This document shows, in pieces, positions 46,530 to 55,357 of a stretch of DNA of 64,000 bases. The notes beneath the pieces are model-generated. The model searched no databases. It had not been told where the DNA came from and saw only the letters and a list, made by a program, of their open reading frames with translations. Numbering within the stretch: position 1 is the first letter of the stretch; each line of letters begins with the position of its first letter. This DNA is from Pacificibacter marinus (GTDB taxonomy: Bacteria; Pseudomonadota; Alphaproteobacteria; Rhodobacterales; Rhodobacteraceae): positions 27,986 to 91,985 of the forward strand of contig NZ_FNZV01000016.1 of the NCBI RefSeq assembly GCF_900109555.1, in the 5' to 3' direction. Made by a program: the position numbers and the translations under genes.

Positions 46530-46628
46530 CTTCCATCCTAATAATTAGAATACTTTGTTGCTTATTATGTCATGGATTAGGTTGGAAGAAAATGCCTAGT
46601 GTAAGGAACAACCACTGAAGAGCTGACT

Positions 46629-47180
46629 ATGACCTTGACTGTTTCCCACTGCCTATCCCAGCTAAATTCTGCACCCCGCGAAGAGGCTCTTGCCATGATT
46701 GCACCATTGGCTGAGCGCTCAACTTGGGTTGCTGAAGGGGCCGTTGATCGGCGTCCATTTGCAAGTGATGCCGATGTAGCAGCCGCTTTGGCAGAAGTCA
46801 TTCTCACCGCCCCAGCGTCACGTAGGATCACTATGTTTCGCGCTCATCCCGAGTTGGCAGGACGCGAAGCGGTCGATGGTCAAATGACCGAAGAATCTAC
46901 GGGGGAACAAGGACGTCTTGGATTGATGTCACTGGCAACCGCAACGCATACCCGCTTGGTGCAGCTCAACGCTGCCTATCAGGCGCGCTTTGGTTACCCC
47001 TTCATTATCGCGCTGCACCGCGTTCCTGATTTGGAAACGTTGCTGTTGCTTTTCGAGAAACGCTTAGCCGCGGATCCTGTTGAAGAGCATGTCACCACTT
47101 TAGCGGAAATTACGTCTGTCATTCGCGCACGTGCCGCACGCGCTTTCACCACACCATCAATTGAAATACAAACCACCTGA
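46629..47180 (+). CDS. uraD: 2-oxo-4-hydroxy-4-carboxy-5-ureidoimidazoline decarboxylase
   Basis: 183 residues. 'F-R-A-H-P-E-L-A-G-R-E' gives the catalytic His73, 'E-S-T-G-E-Q' the Glu93 region, and 'L-N-A-A-Y-Q-A-R-F-G-Y-P-F-I' is the family signature. It converts OHCU to S-allantoin, the last step of urate oxidation. Urate oxidase and HIU hydrolase are not in the window, so they must be elsewhere, or the enzyme serves an imported precursor. It lies 17 bases before the TRAP binding-protein gene. Confidence 0.9.
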   Translation: MTLTVSHCLSQLNSAPREEALAMIAPLAERSTWVAEGAVDRRPFASDADVAAALAEVILTAPASRRITMFRAHPELAGREAVDGQMTEESTGEQGRLGLMSLATATHTRLVQLNAAYQARFGYPFIIALHRVPDLETLLLLFEKRLAADPVEEHVTTLAEITSVIRARAARAFTTPSIEIQTT

Positions 47181-47197
47181 ATTTAGGAACACCTCTC

Positions 47198-48190
47198 ATG
47201 AAAAATTTCCTCCCTCTTATCGCTACGTCATTTTTGGCCATCTCTGCTGTCAGTGCGAGCGCCAAGGACACCATCCGAGTTGCGGGCAACTTTGCGGCCG
47301 AGCATTCTTCGTCTCTTGCCATGCTAAAATTCGAAGAAGAGCTTGAGCGTTTGTCGGATGGCGAAATCGATGTGAATATTTTTCCAGCACAGCAACTTGG
47401 CGGTGCTGCGGAAAACGTACAGGCTGTCAAAATTGGCGCTATCGAGTTGATGTGGGTGGGCACTGCTTACCTGACGCGCACGGTGCCTGAGTTGGAAGCA
47501 ATCGGCCTGCCGTTTCAGTTCGGAAGTCGTGAAGAAGCCTTTGCAATCGCAGATGGTCCTGTCGGCGCGGCGCTTGATGTCAAGCTGGCTGAAGAAGGCA
47601 TGACCTCAATGGGGTATATGGAACTAGGCTTTCGTCACCTAACCAACAACGTACGGGCCATCGAAACTGCCGAAGACATTGCGGGTCTGAAAATTCGCTT
47701 GCAGCCGAATGAAACTCACCTCGCAACCTTCCGTGCGCTCGAGGCCAATCCTGTCGCGATGGACGTGAAAGAATTGTATTCTGCACTGGAACAAGGTGTG
47801 ATTGATGGACAGGAAAACCCGTTCGCGATTATTGACGTGGCAGGCTATGCCGAAGTGCAGAAATACGTTTCCAACACAGGCCATTTCTTTGACTTCATTT
47901 CTGTCATTGGAAACAAAGATTGGTTCGACGGGTTGGATGCAGACACGCAAACAATTGTGCAAGACGCAATGACAACAGCGATTGTCTATCAACGTGAATT
48001 GGCTGCCGAGCAGGATGCTGCCGGTCTTGCAAAACTAGAGGCCAAGGGCATGACCTATACTCCGGTATCCACTGAACTTGCCAAAGCGTTGCGCGAAAAC
48101 ACTGCAGGTGTTGCCGCCGACACTAAATCCCGTCTTGATGCGGAACTCGTCGAATTGCTTGACGCTGAAACCGCAAAGCTTGGCATGTAA
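47198..48190 (+). CDS. dctP: TRAP transporter periplasmic binding protein
   Basis: 330 residues with a signal peptide (cleavage after S-A-S-A near residue 22). The ligand-carboxylate Arg lies in 'G-L-K-I-R-L-Q-P-N-E', and 'A-L-E-Q-G-V-I-D-G-Q-E-N-P' is the DctP signature. It captures an organic acid. With uraD beside it, a purine-derived acid such as urate, allantoate or a related ureide is a reasonable guess, not shown by the sequence. Confidence 0.93.
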   Translation: MKNFLPLIATSFLAISAVSASAKDTIRVAGNFAAEHSSSLAMLKFEEELERLSDGEIDVNIFPAQQLGGAAENVQAVKIGAIELMWVGTAYLTRTVPELEAIGLPFQFGSREEAFAIADGPVGAALDVKLAEEGMTSMGYMELGFRHLTNNVRAIETAEDIAGLKIRLQPNETHLATFRALEANPVAMDVKELYSALEQGVIDGQENPFAIIDVAGYAEVQKYVSNTGHFFDFISVIGNKDWFDGLDADTQTIVQDAMTTAIVYQRELAAEQDAAGLAKLEAKGMTYTPVSTELAKALRENTAGVAADTKSRLDAELVELLDAETAKLGM

Positions 48191-48194
48191 GATC

Positions 48195-48695
48195 ATGCTG
48201 GTGGATCGTATCCTGACCACGATTTTGACGCGCGCTGATAAGGGCGCGCGTCTTGTCGTGATTTTCGGCGCAGCCACCATGGTTGCTGTCGTCTCGGCGC
48301 AAGTGGTCATGCGCTACGGTTTCAACGGATCTTTTGATTGGGCCGACGAAGTGTCTCGCATTGCATTTGTCTGGACCACGTTTTTGGCTATTCCACTTGG
48401 TATCCGTGAGGGCTCACACGTTGGCATCACATTATTGGTGGACAAGTTGCCCGCAGGTTTACGCAGCGCCATCGCACGCATAATGAACCTGTTGGCGGGA
48501 CTGATGTTGCTCGTCGTGTTTTGGACCGCGATAGGCGTTGCAGCCGCCACGTGGTCCGAACGCCTTGGTGCCATAAATATGACCTCGAGCGTCTTTTTCA
48601 TTCCAGTAATCATTTCCGCTGCGCATGGGGCGCTACATTTAATCCATCTCGCCCTATGTCCCATCGTCGACCAAACAGCCGAGGTGGCATCATGA
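48195..48695 (+). CDS. dctQ: TRAP transporter small membrane subunit
   Basis: 166 residues, four membrane segments, with 'V-V-M-R-Y-G-F-N-G-S-F-D-W-A-D-E-V-S-R', the DctQ hallmark, and 'G-S-H-V-G-I'. The ATG at 48195 is used; an upstream in-frame start would overlap dctP. Its stop overlaps the dctM start (ATGA). Confidence 0.93.
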   Translation: MLVDRILTTILTRADKGARLVVIFGAATMVAVVSAQVVMRYGFNGSFDWADEVSRIAFVWTTFLAIPLGIREGSHVGITLLVDKLPAGLRSAIARIMNLLAGLMLLVVFWTAIGVAAATWSERLGAINMTSSVFFIPVIISAAHGALHLIHLALCPIVDQTAEVAS

Positions 48696-49972
48696 GCCTT
48701 TTTGTTATTGTCACTTTCCTTGTGCTCGCAATCCTTGGAATGCCTTTAGCATTTTCGCTGGGCGTGTCCGCGCTGGCGGGACTTTGGATGTCGGGTTTCG
48801 ATCTGGCAGTTCTGTCGCCGCGCTTGATGAATTCGGTCAACTCTTTTCCACTGATGTCGATCCCGCTGTTCATGGTGGCGGGTGAATTGATGCTAAAAGG
48901 TGGAATTATGGATCGGCTAATCGGCTTTGCGAATGCCTTTGTTGGGCGAATGCGCGGCGGCTTAGCTCAGGTCGCGATCATTTCAGGGGCGGGGCTGGCG
49001 TCAGTTTCTGGCGCCGCCGTTGCGGATGCCTCAGCTCTGTCATCGACGCTCGTTCCGTCATTGAAAAAGCAGTACGGTCTGGGGTTTTCATCCGGCATCG
49101 TTGCTGCCGCTGCTAATCTTGGACCGATCATTCCCCCCTCTGGTGCAATGATTGTTTATGCTTTCATGGCGGGATCTAGTGTCTCTGTTGGCGGATTGTT
49201 CATGGCAGGTGTGGTGCCGGGCCTGATCCTATTTGTCGCTCTTATGGGGTTGTGTTGGCTTATCGCTTGGATGCGCGATTACCCTTTGGCTGGCGAGCCC
49301 TTTTCGTTCGCAAATATAATACGAGAATCCCGCCGTTCGTTTCTGGTTTTCTTGATGCCAGTCATCGTCATCGGCGGGATCGTTATTGGAGCTTTCACGC
49401 CAACCGAAGGGGCCGCCATCGGAGTGTGTTACGCGTTGTTTTTGGGATTTTTTGTCACCCGCCAACTCAAGCTTTCGGATTTGCCTGACGTTCTTTTGAC
49501 TGCGGCCAAGACCTCGGCGTTGGTAGGGGCTATGATCGCCTTTGCCTCAACCGTGACGTTTCTTTTCACCATCGACATGCTGCCGATGCAGTTGGCCACT
49601 TTGATGAAAGGCGTCACTGACAGTCCGTTCCTTTTTCTTTGCCTGATCTCTCTCATGCTATTGGTCGTAGGAATGTTTCTTGAATCGAACGCCGCCTACA
49701 TTATGCTCGTGCCGTTGTTTCACCCGATTGCACTGCAATATGGGATCGATCCGCTGCACTTTGGTTTCATCTTTGTGCTAAATCTCGTGATTGGTATGTT
49801 GACGCCCCCAGTCGGAGTTGTGCTGTTTGTTGTCACGGGCATCACGGGGGTTAAAATGGGCGAACTCGTTCGAGAAAGTTGGCCCTTTATAGCCGCTATG
49901 TATGCGGTTCTTTTACTGTGTATGCTGGTGCCTTCTGTCGTGACTTGGTTGCCAACGCAGTTGGGGTACTAA
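48692..49972 (+). CDS. dctM: TRAP transporter large membrane subunit
   Basis: 426 residues, about 12 membrane segments, with 'S-G-A-A-V-A-D-A-S-A-L' and 'G-P-I-I-P-P-S', the sodium-coupled DctM motifs, and a second 'L-T-P-P-V-G-V' half-site near residue 370. The ATG at 48692 overlaps dctQ. Uses the Na+ gradient, unlike the ABC systems nearby. Confidence 0.94.
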   Translation: MSLFVIVTFLVLAILGMPLAFSLGVSALAGLWMSGFDLAVLSPRLMNSVNSFPLMSIPLFMVAGELMLKGGIMDRLIGFANAFVGRMRGGLAQVAIISGAGLASVSGAAVADASALSSTLVPSLKKQYGLGFSSGIVAAAANLGPIIPPSGAMIVYAFMAGSSVSVGGLFMAGVVPGLILFVALMGLCWLIAWMRDYPLAGEPFSFANIIRESRRSFLVFLMPVIVIGGIVIGAFTPTEGAAIGVCYALFLGFFVTRQLKLSDLPDVLLTAAKTSALVGAMIAFASTVTFLFTIDMLPMQLATLMKGVTDSPFLFLCLISLMLLVVGMFLESNAAYIMLVPLFHPIALQYGIDPLHFGFIFVLNLVIGMLTPPVGVVLFVVTGITGVKMGELVRESWPFIAAMYAVLLLCMLVPSVVTWLPTQLGY

Positions 49973-50512
49973 TGTTTTATAATTAGGGCATCTCAGGCCG
50001 CACACTCGACATCGGTGCTATAAGCCTAAGCTAGTGCCCGCTTAATGATCGGACTGCTGCTGCAAACCAAAAGCCTCTAGTCATAGACACATATTGGCAA
50101 GACGCCGCTCCAATGCATATTCAAGAAAAGTTGCAATAGTTAGCCCAGCACCTGACAGGATGCCGATTAATGTTCTGAGTAACGAACCTCGTAATGTTGG
50201 TTTGGCGCTCCCTGCAGTATTTACATAGACATCGACCCGCAGCGAATGTCTGGGATCCGCCCTGAGTGTCGATCGACGCGAACGGCCCATACCCGCCATT
50301 CACCGACCGGTCGAAATGCTGCGGACGCAGCCCGCTTTGCGGTCATTCGCCGCAAGCGCAAACTCCGGGCTTCGTCGAACTCACACATCGCGGATGAAGC
50401 TGCCGTTCGAGGAGTCGCAATGGATGTGTCTGGAAGCGGATCACAAATGAAAAGAAGCTTGTCTAGGTTCTTTTACGATCAGAACGCCTGTTTATAATCG
50501 CGTCCCTCAGGC
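49973..50512. other. Intergenic stretch between dctM and the ankyrin gene
   Basis: No supported gene. It includes a dispersed repeat copy at 50243-50289. No terminator with T-run was recognised for dctM or the ankyrin gene, whose ends converge here. Confidence 0.45.
50243..50289. repeat. Dispersed intergenic repeat, copy
   Basis: Reads GCGAATGTCTGGGATCCGCC and then GTGTCGATCGACGCGAACGG, related to the copies at 22829, 45528 and 53359. The order of the two blocks (CCGCCC then CGATC...ACGGCCC) is the same in all. Confidence 0.6.
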
Positions 50513-52642
50513 TCATCGAGTTAGCATCGCTGTTTCTCTCAACCAGATCCGATCTGACGGACAAACCCAGCCAAGGACGTCGGAGGTCAGTCCCGAATGA
50601 CCGAAGGAGTGAAGGCGTGACAATGCGGTTCCGCCAATCACGTCCCGCGAACGAATGTCGGCACCATGATCGATCAATGCCTTTAGAAGCCAAGGGTTTC
50701 CAATTTCCGCCGCATACAAAAATGGGGTGAGCTGATCTTTACCAACCACCGCATTAACATCCGCGCCGGAGTCTAGCAGAAGACGCACAACTTGACGTGT
50801 TACAGGGCTGTCGCCTTTGAGAATGTGTTGTGCCAACTCAGACAGAATTGCCAATTCATCCGGCGAGCGGTCCGAAAGCGATTGTGCGCAGCCTTCTTCA
50901 TCCGGAAATGGCGAAGTCGTTTTGCGCAAGAACGCAGGCAAATGAGCACCTGCTATTCCGGTTTGTATTGCCGTTTGGACAAGAGCGTTCGGATCTGCGA
51001 ACCGTGCTACCGCTTCGAAAAGAGCTGTTTGATGCAACGGTCCCCTGATTTCAGTATCAGCCCCTCGCTCAACAATACCTTGAACAAGGTCTTTTTTGCC
51101 GACGGAGACCGCCACAAGAAGTGGGGACTTCCCGCCCTTGGTTCTTAAGTTAATGACCTTGAGGGACGTTACCTTCAGCAGGGCCCAAAAGCAGGCGTCA
51201 TCACCACCCTGCAATGCGTTTAACAGCGCTGAACCACCGTTTAGGTCCAAGGCGTTGGGGTCTGCGCCTGCGTCTAACAATTGTTTGACTTTGTCGACCT
51301 GCCCGAGGTGAGCAAAAAGTGCAAGTTGCGGGGTAGGGGTGGGACCATACCCTTTGATAATTCGGTTTGGGTTTCGAAGGTCGACTGGGCGGTTTCCCCA
51401 ACTTTGAAGATCAACGAGATAGTTTTCGACGGGATGCGATTTGAAAATTGGTGCGGCTTCTGGAAAAAGCTCAGGAAAGTCTTTTGCCACAGCCAGTTTC
51501 GGATCTGGAATATCTACGTTCAAACCAAGCCCGTCACAGAACCCTTCCCAATTCGCATAAATCCGCCGTCTCCCAAGCATCAGCGAAATGTTCAGAACGT
51601 AGTGAAGGCAACTCTTCAGCTGAACGGCGCTACGAAATTTAAACCAATTGGCAGCGTGATCAAAAGCTTCAAGGGCATCTTCGAGTTTTCCCAATTGCGC
51701 GAGATAGCGCCCCCTATAGAAGCCAATACCTGCCAGACGAGGTTGTCCATGCAGAGAGTTGTCCATGCTCTCGAAAAGCGCAGTGATCGTAGAGACTTCA
51801 CCTTTCGCCTTTTTGCGGTATGGGTCTGTCAGTCGCGCAATTTCATTGACGGAGTTCTCTTGTGTTTCACTGAGGTGGTAGCTTTCTCGAAGGGCCGGTG
51901 TTCGCATCAGTTCTGCTATCGCCGACTGAATTGCGTCGCGAGTAAATGGGACTTCATACCCTAGAATGTGTTCTCGACAATCCACCAAACTGAGATTGCA
52001 GTACTTTTGGTATAACCTACATACCATCAGCGCACGAGCGAACCTGCGGTCCCAGTGCTTCATGAGCGCCAGGATCGTGTTTATCTGAACATCGTGATCG
52101 CCTTTAGACCATCGGCCAATCGACGCCACCCAGTTTTCAACCCCTCTATGTAATTTGGGCTTGCTCTCGATTTCTTCTGCAAGCCGTGTCAGCCCAAAGT
52201 CTTTCACCCGAGATTGCCACAAAAGCTGTGTAGCTTGCTCGGGATTGCCAAGTATTTCTCGTGGTGAGATCCCCGTAGAGGGCAAGACGTTTCGAAATAG
52301 GTCTTGGAAGCAGCCGAATGCGACCCTGTCAAAAACCTCCCGCACGACCTCGGAAGGTAAAGCGGCACAATCAAGGTGAAGGCATAATTGGGTGTATTCC
52401 TGAAGCATTGGCAGGAAGTCGGTTGCCCCCCAATCCTGATTACCATTCGCGTCGTGAAAATCACGAAGATGCTTTCTCAGAAGTCCATTCGATGCCTCGG
52501 GGGACAACGGCTTGCCTTTTCGAAGGCGCTGTAGCTCCTTCTTGAGACCCGCCTCATTTGCATCGTCGACATGGGACATCGCACGGATTAAAAAGGCGAC
52601 AATCTCGGATGGTTGAGGGATGGGAGTAAGGTCGTAAACCAC
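50513..52642 (-). CDS. Ankyrin-repeat protein with unknown N-terminal region
   Basis: 709 residues. The first about 430 residues are soluble, helix-rich and unrecognised (a TPR-like piece 'Y-L-A-Q-L-G-K-L-E-D-A-L-E-A-F' lies near residue 325). From about 440 on there are ankyrin repeats: 'L-L-D-A-G-A-D-P-N-A-L-D', 'I-V-E-R-G-A-D-T-E-I-R', 'L-L-D-S-G-A-D-V-N-A-V' and 'L-I-D-H-G-A-D-I-R-S-R'. No signal peptide. Probably a protein-interaction scaffold. It starts where the small gene at 52642-52851 ends (one-base overlap), so they are coupled. Confidence 0.8.
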   Translation of the reverse strand: MVYDLTPIPQPSEIVAFLIRAMSHVDDANEAGLKKELQRLRKGKPLSPEASNGLLRKHLRDFHDANGNQDWGATDFLPMLQEYTQLCLHLDCAALPSEVVREVFDRVAFGCFQDLFRNVLPSTGISPREILGNPEQATQLLWQSRVKDFGLTRLAEEIESKPKLHRGVENWVASIGRWSKGDHDVQINTILALMKHWDRRFARALMVCRLYQKYCNLSLVDCREHILGYEVPFTRDAIQSAIAELMRTPALRESYHLSETQENSVNEIARLTDPYRKKAKGEVSTITALFESMDNSLHGQPRLAGIGFYRGRYLAQLGKLEDALEAFDHAANWFKFRSAVQLKSCLHYVLNISLMLGRRRIYANWEGFCDGLGLNVDIPDPKLAVAKDFPELFPEAAPIFKSHPVENYLVDLQSWGNRPVDLRNPNRIIKGYGPTPTPQLALFAHLGQVDKVKQLLDAGADPNALDLNGGSALLNALQGGDDACFWALLKVTSLKVINLRTKGGKSPLLVAVSVGKKDLVQGIVERGADTEIRGPLHQTALFEAVARFADPNALVQTAIQTGIAGAHLPAFLRKTTSPFPDEEGCAQSLSDRSPDELAILSELAQHILKGDSPVTRQVVRLLLDSGADVNAVVGKDQLTPFLYAAEIGNPWLLKALIDHGADIRSRDVIGGTALSRLHSFGHSGLTSDVLGWVCPSDRIWLRETAMLTR

Positions 52643-52851
52643 TATACCTGTGCCTGTTTCCGATGCAGTCGTGCTAACTCTGCTTTCACATTTCTAAAAG
52701 CCCTTCGATCACTTGGTGTGCGGGAAAACACCAGAAGGCCGCCGCCAGCGAGAAATAGCTTGGCATGTTTCTTTCCATGGGCGAAACGCGCCCCAGAAAA
52801 AACCTCGTCTGCAATTACTTTGTTCAATTCTTTGTCTTTTGAATAATACAC
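52642..52851 (-). CDS. Small hypothetical protein upstream of the ankyrin gene
   Basis: 69 residues from a GTG at 52851 with GAGG upstream at good spacing. The C-terminal half 'G-G-G-L-L-V-F-S-R-T-P-S-D-R-R-A-F' and the basic tail recall small HicA-like or nucleic-acid-binding proteins common in alphaproteobacteria, but the match is loose. Translational coupling to the ankyrin protein suggests a shared function. Confidence 0.6.
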   Translation of the reverse strand: MYYSKDKELNKVIADEVFSGARFAHGKKHAKLFLAGGGLLVFSRTPSDRRAFRNVKAELARLHRKQAQV

Positions 52852-52868
52852 TTATTTACCTCAATAGC

Positions 52869-52893
52869 GGGATGGTGGAGTGTCCACCATCCC
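52869..52893. terminator. Perfect hairpin between two small minus-strand genes
   Basis: GGGATGGTGGA (52869-52879) and TCCACCATCCC (52883-52893) form 11 perfect pairs with a three-base loop. No T-run on the minus strand, so attenuation or mRNA processing between the gene at 52901 and that at 52851 is more likely than full termination. Confidence 0.65.
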
Positions 52894-52900
52894 GAACCGC

Positions 52901-53056
52901 TCACTTTTTAGCGCTGGAGCTGTTCGCGGTTTTCGCTGCCGCACTTTGGGCACGTGCGGCGAAACTTCCTTTGGCGGTTTGACCACCTGTCTTCGCCGCG
53001 CCTGCGGATTGAATGCGAGCGGAGGCCTTAGTGGTCATGTTTATCGATTTGGTCAT
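52901..53056 (-). CDS. Small Ala/Lys/Ser-rich basic protein
   Basis: 51 residues from an ATG at 53056 with AAGGAAA correctly placed upstream. Composition is mostly Ala, Ser, Lys, Thr, Gly (A-K-T-G-G-Q-T-A-K-G; S-S-S-A-K-K at the end), like an unstructured histone-H1-like tail. No hydrophobic core. It could bind DNA or act as an antitoxin-like disordered peptide; nothing in the sequence decides this. Confidence 0.55.
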   Translation of the reverse strand: MTKSINMTTKASARIQSAGAAKTGGQTAKGSFAARAQSAAAKTANSSSAKK

Positions 53057-53713
53057 CCTAGTTTCCTTTTATTTTGAGGATATCAGCAAGATGACGCAAG
53101 CACGGGGGGAGTGCAGCGGACAAGTTGGGGACAGGTTTCGGGAGTTTTGCTGGCGAAGGTCCGCGTCGCCGCCGTTCATGCCAATCGCACATCTGATAAT
53201 ATGGGCTCGTACCTCCCGATCGCTGCCATGGCACCGTTGTTGACTTTCGGCACGAGGCCTAGACTTTGCAAAGGTCACTACCTGCGCATAGCTGATCTTG
53301 ATGGCTGGCGCAGCATGGTTGGTTTGGCTTTCGCGGCCTCGAATGACCGCTTTCACCGATCTGCAGAAAGATGTGTGCAGGTGTAGCTAAGGTCCGGTTT
53401 CCGCCCTTAGTATCAATCGACGTTTACGGCCCTAAGCCGACTTTGGCCGTCTTAACAAATGCCACGTCGCAACATCCCATTTGGTACATGTCCAAACTGT
53501 CCTGATTGACGCTGCTAAAAACGCCGTTCAAATCCTAAGAGGTTGTTGAAGGTTTTTAATAGCTCTCATGATAGCGGCCATTCGTGCAGATTTGAGCATC
53601 AAGTAGATTGGGCTCTAACCCGACCTCGGATGCTGCGCAGCATTTTGTGATTTGATGCAATGTCAACGTCGGGTTGTCGATGTGGGAGGGCGTGGCGAAC
53701 AGGAGAAACTGTC
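53057..53713. other. Gene-free stretch with a dispersed repeat
   Basis: No convincing gene. Holds the best-preserved second copy of the dispersed repeat (53359-53433). It leads into an integrase relic. Confidence 0.45.
53359..53433. repeat. Dispersed intergenic repeat, copy 2
   Basis: Its first 48 bases match 22829-22876 closely, including TAAGGTCCGGTTTCCGCCC; the second block is diverged (CAATCGACGTTTACGGCCC). Confidence 0.7.
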
Positions 53714-54095
53714 ATGCAAACATCAAACTTACTGGCCATTCGCGCACTTCGCCCTGCTTGGAGCAAGGGTCGCATTGTTGGTCAAAAGCGTCCGCATCAC
53801 CCAAACATGTCTGGGCGATGCGTGTCAGGCTTGAACTGGCCGAAAACCATCGCGATCTGGCTATGTTCAATATGGCGATCGCTAGCAAATTGCGCGGCTG
53901 CGACCTTGGTCGGATAAAAGTAGTCGATGTCATGGCCTGCGGTCCGATCAAAGAACGGGCGTCGGTGCTGCAAAGTAAAACCCAAAAACCGGTGCGGTTT
54001 GAAAACCCCGGACGTACCCGCGCCTCGGTGGAGAAGTGGATGGAGGACCCGCTGATGGTCGGCTCCGCATATTTTTGACCTGGGCGTTGTCAAAC
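53714..54095 (+). pseudogene. Tyrosine recombinase remnant (alphaproteobacterial integrase family), frameshifted
   Basis: The first frame has an N-terminus with R-A-L-R-P-A-W-S-K-G. After a shift near 53800 the next frame reads 'V-R-L-E-L-A-E-N-H-R-D-L-A-M-F' and 'S-V-L-Q-S-K-T-Q-K-P-V-R-F-E', a well-known segment of a short integrase-like family in Rhodobacterales. It ends at 'L-M-V-G-S-A-Y-F' before the catalytic H-R-Y part. So only the core-binding half survives. Confidence 0.8.
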
Positions 54096-54324
54096 TTGAC
54101 CAGATAGCTCCTAAAGCCATCGTTTGTTGAACGGTTTCGCGCCTTTTTCCAACCAAAAGGATAAAGCAGAAAACTTTAGCTCAAAATGGTTCAGTTTTCA
54201 GGGGACAGAGCACCTCCCTAGTGCTCACTTATCAACTAAATAAACTGTATGACGGAATTGAATAAATTTTAGCCTTCTATAAGGCTCTTTTCTTCTAAAG
54301 CTATCAAGCAAGGCATCTAAAAAC

Positions 54325-55224
54325 TTAGGGGTTATTCAATCCAATCGACGTGTTTTTTGCGTATGTTTGGGCTATGCCGAAAAAGGCTTCAATGATCGGG
54401 TTCTCGTTTTCTTTAAGGTTGAAAACTGTCTCGTGGGTGGTGAGACCGCGCATCTCTGTGATCGGCAAGCGGGCAACGCCATCGGTGCGGCTTGTGCTGG
54501 CGCGCCACAAAAATCCGATGCCCAATCCATTCACCACTGCCTCGTAAAGCCCATCACGCGCATCAAGGGTTAAGAACGGCTGGGGGGTCAATTGCGTGCG
54601 GGAAAACATGCGCTCAAGCGCGCGCTGGGTCGAAGAGCCAGATGTGCGGAAAATAAGTGGCTCGCGGGCAAGTTCAGCTGCGCTGACTTCTTTTGCTTGT
54701 GCCATCGGGTGATCGATCGGCGCAATCGCGATTACTTCGCAAGGGGCCAGATGTTCGCGACGAAAACGCGGATCTTTAGGCACATCGGGTAGGATCCCAA
54801 TATCGCATTCATGGCTCATCAACGCGCGAATGATTTTTTGATGCGAGCCCGTTTCCACCTCAAGCGTTACACTGGGATAGGCGCGATGAAACGCTGAAAC
54901 CAAGGCCATACCGGGCATCGCATTGCCCAAACCAATGGTGATTTTTCCTTCGCGCAGAGACGATCGGCTTAACAACAGGCGCTCGGCTTCGTTTTGAGCC
55001 TCGGCGGCGCGTTCGGCCAGATCGCAAAGTTTGAGGCACAGCGAGGTGGGCTGTAAACGCCCCGATTCGCGTATAAACAGCCGCACGCCGAATTGTTTTT
55101 CAAGGGCACGGACTTGCCCAGAAACATTTGGCTGCGTTACGCCCATATGGCGTGCAGCACTGGCATAAGAACCCGCTTCAGCAACGGCGCGAACAGAATC
55201 TAGGCGTGAGGGGCTTATAGTCAT
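54325..55224 (-). CDS. LysR-family transcriptional regulator
   Basis: 299 residues from the ATG at 55224 (GGAA eight bases upstream); an ATG at 55260 lacks a ribosome site. HTH: 'G-S-Y-A-S-A-A-R-H-M-G-V-T-Q-P-N-V-S-G-Q-V'. The ligand domain has a typical S-G-S-S-T-Q-R-A-L-E loop. It diverges from the phosphatase/ABC operon and probably activates it in response to its substrate or to phosphate-linked signals. Confidence 0.92.
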   Translation of the reverse strand: MTISPSRLDSVRAVAEAGSYASAARHMGVTQPNVSGQVRALEKQFGVRLFIRESGRLQPTSLCLKLCDLAERAAEAQNEAERLLLSRSSLREGKITIGLGNAMPGMALVSAFHRAYPSVTLEVETGSHQKIIRALMSHECDIGILPDVPKDPRFRREHLAPCEVIAIAPIDHPMAQAKEVSAAELAREPLIFRTSGSSTQRALERMFSRTQLTPQPFLTLDARDGLYEAVVNGLGIGFLWRASTSRTDGVARLPITEMRGLTTHETVFNLKENENPIIEAFFGIAQTYAKNTSIGLNNP

Positions 55225-55266
55225 TTTTGGATTTCCATAGTTGGGCTTTGATTTCCCCATAGCTTA

Positions 55267-55289
55267 ACTTTGCTTTGTTACAGCAAAGT
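55267..55289. promoter_or_regulatory. Inverted-repeat operator between LysR and the phosphatase/ABC operon
   Basis: ACTTTGCT (55267-55274) and AGCAAAGT (55282-55289) are perfect eight-base arms with a seven-base spacer. Nearby, CCATAG occurs twice (about 55235 and 55258) 20 bases apart. The arrangement suits a LysR tetramer site in a shared divergent promoter. Confidence 0.55.
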
Positions 55290-55357
55290 CACAAAGCATC
55301 GTCATTGATCACGGCAGAAGCGGGGCCGATGCCCTGCACCGATCAGGAGACGCCCAA

